From: an uncultured Rhodospirillaceae bacterium
GTDB taxonomy: Bacteria; Pseudomonadota; Alphaproteobacteria; Rhodospirillales; Rhodospirillaceae
Direction of reading: 5' to 3'
DNA length: 64,000 nucleotides
Assembly: GCA_943787205.1 (NCBI GenBank)
Contig: CALSLN010000001.1
Coordinates: forward strand, 186,001-250,000
Under the pieces are notes generated by a model that did not search any database, was not told the DNA's origin, and was given only the letters and a program-made list of their open reading frames with translations. The translations under genes and the position numbers were made by a program. Below, piece by piece: positions 1-9,699 of the stretch (positions within the stretch are counted from its first letter, which is position 1; the number at the start of each line of letters is the position of its first letter).

Positions 1-2
1 AG

Positions 3-116
3 CAACGCCACTGGATGCATGACGCGGTTATTTTTGATGTGATTTCAAGCTCGGCCCGTCACGGACTGGTTGGGCTGAATGTATCTCAGGTCTCAATCGA
101 CCGTGGGGCCGCGTGA
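3..116 (+). CDS. C-terminal end of an unidentified gene (partial)
   Basis: An open frame enters from the left edge and closes at a TGA at 114-116, giving about 37 residues that end in VSIDRGAA. It stops only 4 bases before the end of the convergent glycosyltransferase gene, the tight packing seen elsewhere in this window. The peptide is too short to assign to a family. Its neighbours suggest another polysaccharide gene, but that is inference. It could also be a chance open frame. Confidence 0.4.
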   Translation, partial: QRHWMHDAVIFDVISSSARHGLVGLNVSQVSIDRGAA

Positions 117-120
117 TCCG

Positions 121-1131
121 CTAATCCTGCCGATCAACGGGCGTGACCCGGCTCACCCGATCTCGGAAATCGCTGGGGTTCCAGGCAAGCATATGCCTTA
201 GCGCAGATACCGAGAGCGTTCGAGTGCCCTGCACGTCCCGTCGTGACTTAAAAATTTCTGATGTCCGATCTAATCCTTCTCGCAGTCCCTTCATGCGAGC
301 CGAGTTTGGATTTTTGATAAACGCGTAGAGTTGCATCACCGTAAAACCGGGAAGAATCAGAACAAGCAAGGCGGCGGGCATGTTTTTAATAAGAAGCCAC
401 CATTGATTGCGGGCCATTAAGTACTGCGCGAAATCAGTCTTTCCTTCGAAACTTGCGCCACCGACATGATCGACAATCGCCGATTTTACAACGCCGCATT
501 TATGACCCGAAAGGCGTAGACGGAAAGATACGTCGACATCCTCATAAAAACAGAAGAAGCGATCATCGAATCCTCCGATCTGACGCAACGTATCCGCACG
601 ATATAAGGCTGCCGCGGCGCAAACACCGAAGCTTTCGTATAAGTCAGCGGTGTTGCTGTCTTGGGGCGGTGTTTGGCCGCGCCAGGCTGGCCCCCAGGCT
701 AGTAAGCTGTCTCCGAAGCCATCAATAATTTTGGGGTTTGCAGCGCTGATCTGGAGAGACCCAAATGCTGCAAAATCTTGGTATTTGTCTGCAGAAGCGA
801 CCAATTCACTCAGCCAGTCTGGCTTGGGGAATGCGTCGGGGTTGAGGGCGACTAAGAATTCACTGTCTGTCGCCTTCAGGGCGATGCTCATAGCGGGTGA
901 AAACCCTAAGTTTTCATCCATCTCCATGTAAGTGACAGGGGCTGAAAGGTCAGAAAGTAAACCCGTTGGTTTTTGATCTGATGCATTATCAATCAACAAA
1001 ACGGAGAAATCTGTGTATGTCTGCGCGTCTAGGGCCGCAAGGCAGCGCGCCAGCGTCGCTTTAGAATTGTAACTAATGATGGCGACACAGACGCGTGGCT
1101 TTTTCTCAGCACTCATTTGCGCATTCATCAT
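121..1131 (-). CDS. Glycosyltransferase family 2
   Basis: A 336-residue inverting GT-A glycosyltransferase that would transfer a nucleotide-activated sugar, often rhamnose in this subgroup, onto a growing surface glycan on the cytoplasmic side. The N-terminal Rossmann-like strand VAIISYN (about residues 16-22) is followed by the nucleotide-binding region with NPDAFP (about 95-100) as the DXD-type metal site. The acceptor-side motif FYEDVDVSFRLR lies near residue 195. This is the rhamnosyltransferase-like GT2 layout. A hydrophobic stretch near residues 250-265 may touch the membrane. Several ATGs lie at the 5' end and none has a clear Shine-Dalgarno sequence, so the start may be up to 15 bases further in. 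It is divergent from the next GT2 gene. The acceptor sugar cannot be told from sequence. Confidence 0.88.
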   Translation of the reverse strand: MMNAQMSAEKKPRVCVAIISYNSKATLARCLAALDAQTYTDFSVLLIDNASDQKPTGLLSDLSAPVTYMEMDENLGFSPAMSIALKATDSEFLVALNPDAFPKPDWLSELVASADKYQDFAAFGSLQISAANPKIIDGFGDSLLAWGPAWRGQTPPQDSNTADLYESFGVCAAAALYRADTLRQIGGFDDRFFCFYEDVDVSFRLRLSGHKCGVVKSAIVDHVGGASFEGKTDFAQYLMARNQWWLLIKNMPAALLVLILPGFTVMQLYAFIKNPNSARMKGLREGLDRTSEIFKSRRDVQGTRTLSVSALRHMLAWNPSDFRDRVSRVTPVDRQD

Positions 1132-1186
1132 TTATTGTGTTGATTAGGTACGGCATTGATCGCCCATGATACGCCCAAGGACCAAA

Positions 1187-2143
1187 ATGACGGACGTCGA
1201 CGTTGTTATCGTAAACTATAAATCTGCTGCCCACACTGTCAAATGCGTGAGGGCGGTGTTTGATGCTGCGCGTAAAGGTAATCTAGACGCCCGAGTGTTC
1301 GTGATTAACAACGGTGATGAATCACCAACTTTCGGCTCAGACGTTCAAGCCGTCGGTAAAGTCGATATCGTGACGAACGCGGCTAATATAGGTTTTGGGG
1401 CCGCCTGTAACCTGGGTGCTTCACGAGGAAACTCTCCTGCGATCTACTTCTTAAACCCAGACGCGGTCGTTGATGAGGGCTCGCTTGCGCCCATGGTCAC
1501 GTTCCTAAATGACCCGCAGAACATAAATGTTGGAATCGTTGGGCCGGAAATTCGAGACTCTACCGGTGTTGTCGTCCCCTCTTGCTCTCGATTGCCGTCA
1601 TTGACCGACCTGATGCTCAGGACGATAGGCTGGCATCGTACGGGCGGTGTCGGCGGCTATCCCTATCTGTCGCTGCAAGAGCACGGGCAAAGTCGGGCTG
1701 TCGGGCAGGTTATGGGGGCTGCACTCATGATTCGGCGTTCTGTCTTTGAGGAGATCAACGGCTTTGATGAGCGGCTCTTTCTCTATTACGAAGACGCTGA
1801 CTTATCTTCGCGTGTCTATGGTCTAGGGTACCAAAGCCGCTACCTTAAGGACGTATGGGTAACCCACATCGGTCGCGTTTCCAGTTCCCAAAACACAGGG
1901 GTCTCCCTTGCGCTCCATATTCGAAGCCGGGTGACGTATGCCAATCTGCATTTCGGAAACCTTGGTAAGGTCTCTTTGGCTGCGGTTTGTGTAGCGATCG
2001 AGTTTCCAGTTCGGATGTTGCAAGCTATGCTGGGTAAAGGCGTAGTTGGTCTAGGTGGTGTGCTTCGAGCCTATAGACTTTTAGCGCTTAATTTATTCAC
2101 CGGGACTGCTCTTCCGAAGCCTGGACGCGGACCCAAAACCTAG
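1187..2143 (+). CDS. Glycosyltransferase family 2
   Basis: A second GT2 enzyme of the rhamnosyltransferase type, related to the divergent one at 121-1131. The frame is open from an ATG at 1166, but the ATG at 1187 has an AAGGA box five bases upstream and begins directly before the first beta strand (VDVVIVNYK), so it is preferred. FLNPDAVV near residue 95 supplies the metal/nucleotide-binding acidic residues, and FLYYEDADLSSR near residue 203 is the acceptor-binding motif. The C-terminus has a hydrophobic amphipathic segment. It is followed after 16 bases by a GT4 gene on the same strand, so the three genes to 4428 are probably one transcript. Donor and acceptor are unknown. Confidence 0.88.
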   Translation: MTDVDVVIVNYKSAAHTVKCVRAVFDAARKGNLDARVFVINNGDESPTFGSDVQAVGKVDIVTNAANIGFGAACNLGASRGNSPAIYFLNPDAVVDEGSLAPMVTFLNDPQNINVGIVGPEIRDSTGVVVPSCSRLPSLTDLMLRTIGWHRTGGVGGYPYLSLQEHGQSRAVGQVMGAALMIRRSVFEEINGFDERLFLYYEDADLSSRVYGLGYQSRYLKDVWVTHIGRVSSSQNTGVSLALHIRSRVTYANLHFGNLGKVSLAAVCVAIEFPVRMLQAMLGKGVVGLGGVLRAYRLLALNLFTGTALPKPGRGPKT

Positions 2144-2159
2144 CATTGATCGCTCCTTT

Positions 2160-3227
2160 ATGACGGCCAGCATTCTAGCCTTAACCCGATATGACCGAAT
2201 GGGCGCGAGTAGTCGGGTTAGGTTCCTCCAGTATGTGCCGCATTTGGAACGTATGGGGATGCAAGTCGCAGTCCAACCCTTGTTGCCGCGCGAATATCTT
2301 GCGCGGTTCTATGCTGATGGAGCGCGGTCTCCGGCGACGGTTGCCGCTGCTTTCATTAATCGGTTGTGGACGCTCTTGGCCCACAACGACGCGGACATTA
2401 TTTGGTTGCAAAGAGAAGTTCTGCCTTTTCTACCCTTTGGGTTAGAAAAGCTGCTTCTGGCCCGCAAACCGGTCGTTATTGATTTTGATGACGCGCATCA
2501 TCTTTACTACAAAAATTCCGGATCAGGCCTCGTTCGCTCCGTCTATAAAGACAAAACAGAATCCCTTATGCGCCATGCGCAGGCTGTCGTCGTGGGCAAT
2601 AAAACGCTGGCGCATTTCGCAAAATTAGCAGGCGTGAATAACATTTACGAAGTTCCGAGTGCAGTCGATGTAGCCCGCTACAAGGTTGCGAAGTCCAGAG
2701 ATGCGAAATTTACTGTGGGGTGGATTGGTACACCGGTAACAGCGCAACAATCTTTGCCGATGATAGTTGGGCCTCTCAAAAAATTCCTGTCGGAAACAGG
2801 ATCAAGATGTGTGTTGATGGGCGTTGGTGATGCAGATTTGCAAGGTATTGAAGCCAAGCGACTGTCTTGGAGTGAGTCTGGAGAGGTTGAGTTCTTTTCA
2901 GAGATTACCGTCGGACTCTGTCCATTAGAAGACACAGAATGGAATCGCGGCAAAAGTGGATACAAGATCATCCAGTATATGGCAGCGGGTAAACCTTCGT
3001 TGGCCTCGCCTGTCGGTATTGCGCATGATTTAGTGACTGATGGTCAAACCGGGTTTCAATGCCAAACGGAACAAGATTGGTATGATCGATTGATGCAGCT
3101 TTACGAAGACCATGCCCTTGCACAAAAGTTAGGGATGAGAGCTCACGAAGAGGCGCTGGAGAAGTACGATACGTCTGTCGCTGCGGTGACGCTCCACCAA
3201 ATCTTTCAAGATTGCCTGAAGGGCTAA
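2160..3227 (+). CDS. Glycosyltransferase family 4 (GT-B fold)
   Basis: A 355-residue retaining GT-B glycosyltransferase. The N-terminal half carries the acceptor domain, with MGASSRVRFLQY near residue 14 replacing the usual glycine-rich loop, and IDFDDAHHL near residue 103. The C-terminal half holds the nucleotide-sugar site: VGWIGTP near residue 185, then the GKSGYKIIQYMAAGKPSLASPVG segment near residues 263-285, in which the usual E-x7-E motif is replaced by K and A positions. It probably adds one sugar in assembly of the O-antigen or exopolysaccharide repeat. It lies between a GT2 gene and the O-antigen ligase-like gene, with only one base between its stop and the next start. The sugar specificity is not readable. 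Confidence 0.85.
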   Translation: MTASILALTRYDRMGASSRVRFLQYVPHLERMGMQVAVQPLLPREYLARFYADGARSPATVAAAFINRLWTLLAHNDADIIWLQREVLPFLPFGLEKLLLARKPVVIDFDDAHHLYYKNSGSGLVRSVYKDKTESLMRHAQAVVVGNKTLAHFAKLAGVNNIYEVPSAVDVARYKVAKSRDAKFTVGWIGTPVTAQQSLPMIVGPLKKFLSETGSRCVLMGVGDADLQGIEAKRLSWSESGEVEFFSEITVGLCPLEDTEWNRGKSGYKIIQYMAAGKPSLASPVGIAHDLVTDGQTGFQCQTEQDWYDRLMQLYEDHALAQKLGMRAHEEALEKYDTSVAAVTLHQIFQDCLKG

Positions 3228-3228
3228 T

Positions 3229-4428
3229 GTGAAACACGTACAGTTCTTGGTCTTAATCGCACTTATGTTTGTGCCGTTGGTGGCGTGGTTCAAAGATGCG
3301 ACAGTCGTTGTGCTTGCTCTCAGTGCTATGGCCGCGTTTTTAGGGCGCGACACCAAACGATATGACTTGATCCCCGCAACGTTGCGAACCAACTCTGGGT
3401 TCATCTTTTGCGCGATTTTCATATGGACGTTGGCTTCTTTTATGTGGGCGCCACACGTCTCCACAATGGCATGGGTGAAGGCGGTCATCGTTATTGGGCT
3501 GGCATATGTTGTATGCGTGGGTATTGAGAAAACGCCTAGGGACAAACTAGCGAAATTGGTCATGCCCATCATTTATGCCGTGCTCGGTTTATTAGCGGTG
3601 TTGCTAATAGAGCGGCTCACTGATGGTTTTTTGGTCGGTCTAGTGCGCGATGGGCAAGCGACGGATAGCCTTCTGAATGTTATGAATGGCGGATTGGTGT
3701 TGTTGTCCGGTTTGTCGTTTTTTGTTGCCGCCCTCTTGCATCTAAAAACACAGTCGTGGCGTATTCCCGCACTTTTTTTGGCTGCTGGTCTTGTCTTGAC
3801 GGCAACCTACCGGATGGACGCAGTTCCGGTCGCTCTCGCGGCAGGCTTGTTGTCTTCTTTGTTGGTTTTGCGTTGGCGTACCCCTGCCTTTTTTCTCGTT
3901 ACGAGCGTGATTGGCTTGGGCGCTTTGTGTTGGCCTGTTGTTGCTTACCTGGCATCAGAAGCAGATTTTCATATCTGGTTCACGGAGAACGTCCATCCGA
4001 ATTGGGGCTATCGGATCGCCATTTGGGGGCGTGTGAGCGAATTGATCAGCGAGAATATCTTGCTCGGATATGGCTTTGATGCGTCTCGGTTTATCGGTGA
4101 GGCTGCTGGATTGATGCCGGATGCTGCAGGCCGAACATCTTTTATGCACCCGCATAACGGATTATTGCAAATATGGCTTGAGCTTGGTTTGATTGGCGTA
4201 GTGTTGTTTTTAGCCGCCGCAATTCTATCTGTTCGTCAAATCGCACGACGTGCACCAAACCGGCAAGCCCTTGCTGTCGCGGCCGGGACAATTACGGCGT
4301 CATCAGCGATTTGGTTGCTAAGCTTTGGTATATGGCAGGGGTGGTGGCTTGCGGCGCTTGGTCTCAATGTCTGCGTCGTGACGCTTTTGTTTAGGGTGAT
4401 GGGTGATGCCGACCGCACCGAGAGCTGA
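3229..4428 (+). CDS. O-antigen ligase/polymerase family membrane protein
   Basis: A polytopic inner-membrane protein of 399 residues with about ten to twelve hydrophobic segments and a GTG start one base after the GT4 stop codon. The long periplasmic loop before the last membrane segments contains FMHPHNGLLQIWLELG (about residue 303), the His-x-His-Asn signature of the Wzy_C/WaaL family. These proteins either ligate the undecaprenyl-linked O-antigen to lipid A core or polymerise repeats in the periplasm. Sequence alone cannot separate ligase from polymerase. It closes the plus-strand glycan operon and is convergent with rfbA two bases away. Confidence 0.85.
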   Translation: MKHVQFLVLIALMFVPLVAWFKDATVVVLALSAMAAFLGRDTKRYDLIPATLRTNSGFIFCAIFIWTLASFMWAPHVSTMAWVKAVIVIGLAYVVCVGIEKTPRDKLAKLVMPIIYAVLGLLAVLLIERLTDGFLVGLVRDGQATDSLLNVMNGGLVLLSGLSFFVAALLHLKTQSWRIPALFLAAGLVLTATYRMDAVPVALAAGLLSSLLVLRWRTPAFFLVTSVIGLGALCWPVVAYLASEADFHIWFTENVHPNWGYRIAIWGRVSELISENILLGYGFDASRFIGEAAGLMPDAAGRTSFMHPHNGLLQIWLELGLIGVVLFLAAAILSVRQIARRAPNRQALAVAAGTITASSAIWLLSFGIWQGWWLAALGLNVCVVTLLFRVMGDADRTES

Positions 4429-4430
4429 TG

Positions 4431-5306
4431 CTACGCGTTAGCGTCGTCTACGATTTGTAGAAGGTATTCTCCGTACCCGCTTTTTTTCAGTGCTGTTCCA
4501 AGTTCGACAAGCTTGTCGGCGTTAATCCATCCATTCCCAAACGCGATTTCTTCTGGGACACCAATGCGCTGCCCTTGCTGACGTTCAATGGTTTGCACAA
4601 AGGCTCCGGCATCTATGAGGCTGTCGCATGTTCCCGTGTCAAACCATGCGAAACCGCGACTCAGACACACTACGTTTAGGTCGCCGCGCTCCAGGTAATG
4701 ACGATTGACGTCGGTAATCTCAAGTTCACCACGCGGGCTGGGTTTTAAATTTCTGGCAATTTCAATGACGTCATTGTCGTAAAAATACAGCCCGGTGACA
4801 GCCCACTTTGACTTCGGGGCTGGGGGCTTCTCTTCGATCGACGTTGCGGTGCCATTTGCATCGAATGCTACCACACCATACCGTTCTGGATCGCGCACGC
4901 GATACCCAAAAACGCTCGCGCCAGATTCGAGCGATGCGTTCGTCTTCAAGGTGTTTGTGAGGCCTTGGCCATAAAAAATATTATCGCCGAGTACGAGAGC
5001 GCAAGAGTCTGTGCCGATGAAATCCTTACCAATGATGAAGGCTTGGGCCAATCCATCTGGGCTGGGCTGCTGAGCATATTGAATGTTCAAACCCCATTGG
5101 CTGCCATCAGACAGGAGGTGTTCAAATGCTGCTGCATCTTGGGGTGTTGTAATGATGAGGATGTCTTGAATGCCAGCTAACATGAGTGTGCTGAGCGGGT
5201 AGTAGATCATTGGCTTGTCGTAGACTGGCAGCATCTGCTTGGATACCGAATGCGTGATTGGGTGTAATCGCGTGCCAGACCCGCCTGCTAGAATGATCCC
5301 CTTCAT
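4431..5306 (-). CDS. rfbA: Glucose-1-phosphate thymidylyltransferase
   Basis: Catalyses dTTP plus glucose-1-phosphate to dTDP-glucose and pyrophosphate, the first step of dTDP-L-rhamnose synthesis. The nucleotidyltransferase signature GGSGTRLHP is at residues 8-16, and the metal-binding [10 protein letters not shown] follows near residue 105. The length of 291 residues is standard for RmlA. It is the last gene of the rfbC-B-D-A run and overlaps the end of rfbD by four bases (ATGA), which implies translational coupling. RmlA is normally feedback-inhibited by dTDP-rhamnose. Nothing unusual is visible. Confidence 0.97.
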   Translation of the reverse strand: MKGIILAGGSGTRLHPITHSVSKQMLPVYDKPMIYYPLSTLMLAGIQDILIITTPQDAAAFEHLLSDGSQWGLNIQYAQQPSPDGLAQAFIIGKDFIGTDSCALVLGDNIFYGQGLTNTLKTNASLESGASVFGYRVRDPERYGVVAFDANGTATSIEEKPPAPKSKWAVTGLYFYDNDVIEIARNLKPSPRGELEITDVNRHYLERGDLNVVCLSRGFAWFDTGTCDSLIDAGAFVQTIERQQGQRIGVPEEIAFGNGWINADKLVELGTALKKSGYGEYLLQIVDDANA

Positions 5307-6220
5307 TGTCTTCCCTTTGCGTCGTTTGCGCTCTCAGTCAACGAAAGCTGGAGCATGTTTGCCAAAGCGTCTTGCCAGGGCCTGAGGGTGATACCGTAAG
5401 TGTGGGTCAACTTGCCACAGTCTAATATGGAATTTGCAGGACGCCGTGCCGGTGTTGGGTATTCTGCTGTTGCAATTCCTTCGACAGCCGGCCTTTTGTC
5501 GAGATCCGGTATTGCGAACTCAAAGATTTTCTCGGCAAGCCCACTCCATGTTGTGCGGCCTGACCCGGTGCAATGAAATGTGCCATACCCTTCTATTGGC
5601 AGGGTTTCGGAGGTGATGCGCTGTGCAATATCTAAGGTGGCGTCGGCAAGATCGGCTGCAAAAGTTGGGCAGCCGTGCTGATCGTTTACCACGCGAAGCG
5701 TGCTCTGGGTTTCGGCTAGCCGGAGCATGGTCTTGACGAAGTTTTTGCCATGCGCCCCATAGACCCAGGCCGTCCGCAGGATGATGTGCTGTGGGAGGGA
5801 GTTGCGAATTGCGTTTTCTCCCGCCAGTTTGCTGGCGCCATAGACCCCCAATGGAGCGAGGCTATCGTCCTCACAATAAGGACCGTTTTTCGTCCCGTCG
5901 AAAACGTAGTCCGTCGAAACATGGATGAGGGGTATGCCTGTTTGGCGGCAAGCATTGGCGAGGTGTGCGGGGCCATCATGATTAATGGCGAAAGCTTCGT
6001 CGGGCTCCGATTCTGCTTTGTCCACTGCAGTGTAGGCGGCCGCGTTGATGAGAACACGGGGCTTTGTTGTGGTGACGGCATCGAGCACGGCGTCCTTGTC
6101 GGCAATGTCTAAGTCCGTGCGATTAAGTGCACGGGCCGTAATTTTGCGTGCCTTTGCCTTTCGCTGGAGCTCCCAGCCGAGTTGGCCATCTGCACCCGTG
6201 ACTAAAACGTCCACGGTCAT
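5303..6220 (-). CDS. rfbD: dTDP-4-dehydrorhamnose reductase
   Basis: The last enzyme of dTDP-L-rhamnose synthesis. It reduces dTDP-4-keto-L-rhamnose with NADPH. The N-terminal dinucleotide-binding motif is GADGQLGWE (residues 8-16), and the extended-SDR catalytic YGASKLAGE (Tyr-x3-Lys) is near residue 127, with STDYVFDGT just before it as in RmlD. The length of 305 residues is typical. Both ends overlap their neighbours by four bases (rfbB upstream, rfbA downstream). Confidence 0.96.
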   Translation of the reverse strand: MTVDVLVTGADGQLGWELQRKAKARKITARALNRTDLDIADKDAVLDAVTTTKPRVLINAAAYTAVDKAESEPDEAFAINHDGPAHLANACRQTGIPLIHVSTDYVFDGTKNGPYCEDDSLAPLGVYGASKLAGENAIRNSLPQHIILRTAWVYGAHGKNFVKTMLRLAETQSTLRVVNDQHGCPTFAADLADATLDIAQRITSETLPIEGYGTFHCTGSGRTTWSGLAEKIFEFAIPDLDKRPAVEGIATAEYPTPARRPANSILDCGKLTHTYGITLRPWQDALANMLQLSLTESANDAKGRQ

Positions 6221-7284
6221 GCGGGTGATTTTTCCTTAAGGCCAAGCCTCTCCCCAGCGTAATGCCCGCTTCGGATGCTGTCCCACCAAGGCTTGTTCTC
6301 CAGATACCACTGAACGGTTTGTCGAAGACCGCTTTCACAAAAGGTTTCCTCTGGTTTCCAACCTAGTTCTGTTGAAATTTTTGTTGTGTCCATGGCATAT
6401 CGAGCGTCGTGGCCTGGGCGGTCTGTGACGTATGTGATGAGATTTTCTGTCGGGTCGCCTGGGTTTACGAATTCGTCCAACAAACCGCATATGGCGCGTA
6501 CGACCTCAATGTTTTGACGTTCAGCATCGCCGCCGATGTTGTAAACTTCACCGACCCGGCCCTTGGTGACGACAAGCCACAACGCTTTCACGTGATCTTC
6601 CACATGCAGCCAATCCCGAACGTTGTCGCCTTTCCCATATATAGGTAACGGCTTGCGTTCGAGCCCGTTGAGTATGATGAGGGGTATCAATTTCTCGGGA
6701 AATTGATACGGACCATAGTTATTAGAACAATTGGTTGTCACCACAGGCAGGCCGAAGGTGTGGTGCCATGCTCTAACAAGGTGGTCGGACGATGCTTTTG
6801 AAGCGGAATAGGGAGAGTTCGGCGCGTAGGGGGTGGTTTCTGTAAATAGCCCTTCTTCACCAAGCGATCCGTACACTTCATCTGTTGATATATGGTGAAA
6901 GCGGAAAGCCGATTTTTGAGCTTCTGGAAGGCCTGACCAATAGGTCCGCGCGGCTTCAAGCATCGCGTAGGTGCCCATGATATTTGTTTCCATAAAGGCT
7001 GCGGGCCCATCGATCGATCGATCGACATGACTCTCCGCTGCGAGATGCATAACCACATCGGGGGCTTCCGCTTGAAACAACTCGGTCATGGCCTGCTGAT
7101 CGCAAACGTTTGCCTTTACGAATTTGTAGGCTGATTCACTCTCAATCGACGCAAGAGACTCTAGGTTGCTGGCGTAAGTTAACGCGTCAACATTAACGAC
7201 CTGAACACCGATGTCTTTGACCAACAGCCGCACTAGCGCTGAACCAATGAACCCCGCTCCACCTGTAACAATAACTTTCTTCAC
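6217..7284 (-). CDS. rfbB: dTDP-glucose 4,6-dehydratase
   Basis: An extended short-chain dehydrogenase that converts dTDP-glucose to dTDP-4-keto-6-deoxyglucose using bound [11 protein letters not shown] is at residues 8-15. The dehydratase signature [12 protein letters not shown] and the catalytic [10 protein letters not shown] are both present, as is [17 protein letters not shown], which is diagnostic of RmlB. The length of 355 residues is standard. It starts two bases after rfbC ends and overlaps rfbD by four bases. Confidence 0.97.
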   Translation of the reverse strand: MKKVIVTGGAGFIGSALVRLLVKDIGVQVVNVDALTYASNLESLASIESESAYKFVKANVCDQQAMTELFQAEAPDVVMHLAAESHVDRSIDGPAAFMETNIMGTYAMLEAARTYWSGLPEAQKSAFRFHHISTDEVYGSLGEEGLFTETTPYAPNSPYSASKASSDHLVRAWHHTFGLPVVTTNCSNNYGPYQFPEKLIPLIILNGLERKPLPIYGKGDNVRDWLHVEDHVKALWLVVTKGRVGEVYNIGGDAERQNIEVVRAICGLLDEFVNPGDPTENLITYVTDRPGHDARYAMDTTKISTELGWKPEETFCESGLRQTVQWYLENKPWWDSIRSGHYAGERLGLKEKSPA

Positions 7285-7286
7285 CT

Positions 7287-7859
7287 TTAGCCGCCTTTGT
7301 ATTCAAAATAGTTCGGTAAATCGGCAAGTCTCGGCTGCATTTTATCTTTTGCCGATAAAATTGCTTCGTCTGCATTAACGGGCCAGTCGATCCCCAGGTC
7401 TGGATCGTTCCAGAGTAGGCCTTTGTCGCAGTCTGCCGAATAGAAATTGGAAACTTTATAAAGGACTTCAGTGTTGGGCTCGAGTGTGACTAAGCCATGT
7501 GCAAACCCGATGGGAACGAGAATTTGATTCCACTCTTCTGCAGAAATTATAGCGGATACGTGCTTGCCATATGTGGGTGAGCCAGAGCGAAGATCAACAG
7601 CGACATCAAGAATTTTCCCGCGCGTAACCCGAACAAGTTTGTCTTGCGCGAACGGGTGCGTCTGAAAGTGAAGGCCGCGAACGGTTCCCGCGTCAGCTGA
7701 GAGAGAATGGTTGTCTTGAACAAAAACGGATTCCATACCCGCCGCTTCCATGGATTTTTGCGAATAGGCTTCCGAAAAGAAACCACGGCCGTCGCCATGT
7801 TTCGTGGGTCGGATAATCTTAACGTCAGGAATGGCGAGGCTCTCGCAGAAGGTCGTCAT
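7287..7859 (-). CDS. rfbC: dTDP-4-dehydrorhamnose 3,5-epimerase
   Basis: A cupin-fold epimerase acting between RfbB and RfbD. Recognisable elements are [18 protein letters not shown], carrying the catalytic His, and the [18 protein letters not shown] segment with its conserved FAHG. The length of 190 residues fits RmlC. It is the first gene of the rfbC-B-D-A run. The membrane protein ending at 7890 on the same strand lies 30 bases upstream, so transcription may begin further up. No promoter is clear. Confidence 0.96.
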   Translation of the reverse strand: MTTFCESLAIPDVKIIRPTKHGDGRGFFSEAYSQKSMEAAGMESVFVQDNHSLSADAGTVRGLHFQTHPFAQDKLVRVTRGKILDVAVDLRSGSPTYGKHVSAIISAEEWNQILVPIGFAHGLVTLEPNTEVLYKVSNFYSADCDKGLLWNDPDLGIDWPVNADEAILSAKDKMQPRLADLPNYFEYKGG

Positions 7860-7889
7860 ACTTCGCTTTCTTTAGGTGAGGTGCAGATA

Positions 7890-9536
7890 TTATAGGAGGT
7901 ATACGGTCAGGCCAGGGCGGACAACCTTGTCTCGTGACAACTTTTCAACTTTCAGCACATATTCTGAGGCCCAGTTTGAAAATTGTGATGCCTCTGTCCC
8001 GTTAATCGCCCAATCCATAACAATAATGATAGGTGGCCTTGATGTCGTTGTCAGTGAGATGGCGTTTGGGATCCAGTCTGGAATCAGAAGGGGGGTGGAA
8101 TTATCAACGTAGAAGTTACCAAGCAGCATCTGCCGATCAGCCATGAAGGCGAAGCCGGGACAATATGGAACGCAGACAATGCGATCTCCTGGCTCAGAGT
8201 TCCCTGCAATAATATCGCGAATAAATTCGAGTTGAGATTTTTCTGCAGGGCTTACTTGTACGTCTACACCGTTGTTAGCCTGGAATGTTTCCGTGCGGGC
8301 ACGAGCCCCTGCGATTGAGCCCGTGCCTGGCGTGTTAAGTCCGGCCGTGAGGTAAATACCCATATGCAGTGCTAGGGCCAGTAGGGCAGTCGCGCTCCCC
8401 AAGCGCAACCAGGTCGATTTCTCAGAATAATAGATTCGAATGAGCCACGTGATTATCACCGCAGCGAGAACCGTGTAGCCGGGCATAAAGTTGGCAATAT
8501 GTGAGAGGTCGGGCCGATAGAAAAAGTAGTGCGGTAAGGCTGCGGTGGCGGCAAAAAAACTGACGAGAGTTTTGGCTATGGTGTCGCTCTTGCCCGACTG
8601 CCATAAAGGCCTAACGGAAAATGCGCTGATAACTAAGAAGATCGAGACAGCTACTATGGGGACATAGATTAGAGCGGCAAGGCGAGATGCATCGACGTTA
8701 TCGCTAAAGAGCGCGAGCAATCCGGGCCTCTGTAGTGACGTGCTCCCAGGGCTGTCAGGTTGAGTTGTATTTGAGCCAAATAGATTTTGTAGTCCACTAA
8801 CGGCGTAATCGATCATGGTGACTGGGTAGCTGAGGTATTGCTGCAGCACTAAGTCAATATAACCACCAAGGGTGGCGCTAAGAAGGAGAGGCACTTGTGC
8901 CGCAAAAAACGCAACCCCCGCTGCGCCAAACAAACGCCATGCCCTTTTGGTTCCAACACCTTGGAATGCTGCGAGGGTGAGAAGTGCAATTAAAGAAACA
9001 GCAAAAATGTATCCGAAATCTGGCCTGATCTGAAACGACACCGATAAAGTTGCGCCGGCAATGGCTGCGCTGCGCCACGTACAGTTTTGGATCGTGCTCG
9101 CCAGTCGCATTTGTGCGGCGGCATTCATCAAAATGCATAGACCATAGAAAGCAGTGGCTGGAAATGCTGGTACAAGAACGGGAATAGCAGTCATTGCGAT
9201 GGCTATTGAGCGGCTGCCGGTTGCCATCAGAAGGGTGTAAAAAATTAAAATGTTGGTTATAGCTATGACCGTAAAGAAGAGCCCTTTAACCAGCACATAG
9301 TTCACGCCAAAAGTTTGGAACAGAACTTCACCGATCTTGAACCACAAGATCCCATAGTTAATGGATAGCTCTTCCGGTGCTCGGCCAAGATAAAGTTCGT
9401 AGGCGATTTGCGCGTAGTTCCCATCATCTGCAGCAGAAAAGCCGCTATTGAAGTAAAGCCCGTAGTAAAGTGCGGATAGGATGAGAACCGCGGCGTAAAA
9501 AGGCCAGTTGGGCAACGGAGAAGTGTCTTTGGTCAT
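7890..9536 (-). CDS. GT-C-like polytopic membrane protein
   Basis: A membrane protein of about 548 residues with roughly eleven hydrophobic helices. After the first helix there is an acidic loop (SAADDGNYAQIAYEL) in the place where GT-C glycosyltransferases (PMT/ArnT/GT39 group) keep their catalytic Asp. This group transfers sugars from polyprenyl phosphate carriers in the periplasm. A soluble C-terminal domain of about 140 residues follows, containing CVPYCPGFAFMADR. I chose the ATG at 9536 because the upstream extension, open to a GTG at 9623, is hydrophilic and has no ribosome site. The start remains uncertain. Its position between rfbC and the phosphoglycosyl transferase fusion supports a glycan role. 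The family assignment is tentative. Confidence 0.65.
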   Translation of the reverse strand: MTKDTSPLPNWPFYAAVLILSALYYGLYFNSGFSAADDGNYAQIAYELYLGRAPEELSINYGILWFKIGEVLFQTFGVNYVLVKGLFFTVIAITNILIFYTLLMATGSRSIAIAMTAIPVLVPAFPATAFYGLCILMNAAAQMRLASTIQNCTWRSAAIAGATLSVSFQIRPDFGYIFAVSLIALLTLAAFQGVGTKRAWRLFGAAGVAFFAAQVPLLLSATLGGYIDLVLQQYLSYPVTMIDYAVSGLQNLFGSNTTQPDSPGSTSLQRPGLLALFSDNVDASRLAALIYVPIVAVSIFLVISAFSVRPLWQSGKSDTIAKTLVSFFAATAALPHYFFYRPDLSHIANFMPGYTVLAAVIITWLIRIYYSEKSTWLRLGSATALLALALHMGIYLTAGLNTPGTGSIAGARARTETFQANNGVDVQVSPAEKSQLEFIRDIIAGNSEPGDRIVCVPYCPGFAFMADRQMLLGNFYVDNSTPLLIPDWIPNAISLTTTSRPPIIIVMDWAINGTEASQFSNWASEYVLKVEKLSRDKVVRPGLTVYLL

Positions 9537-9699
9537 AGGGGCCACTGGCGCTTGAGTGAACGTATTTGTTCTGAGGGCTTGGTATAGGCCGGTATACCCC
9601 AAAAAAGAGGTTAGACGGTACACGGCATTTTGAGAATTCTTTTCAAAACAGGTGAGGCGAGGGATTCCTCGGTCTGCTTCCTGCCTGTATAAGACGTTT

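Noticed and set aside
9537..9623. N-terminal extension of the GT-C-like protein
   Set aside because: No ribosome site, and a hydrophilic stretch before the first helix; the ATG at 9536 is preferred though not certain.
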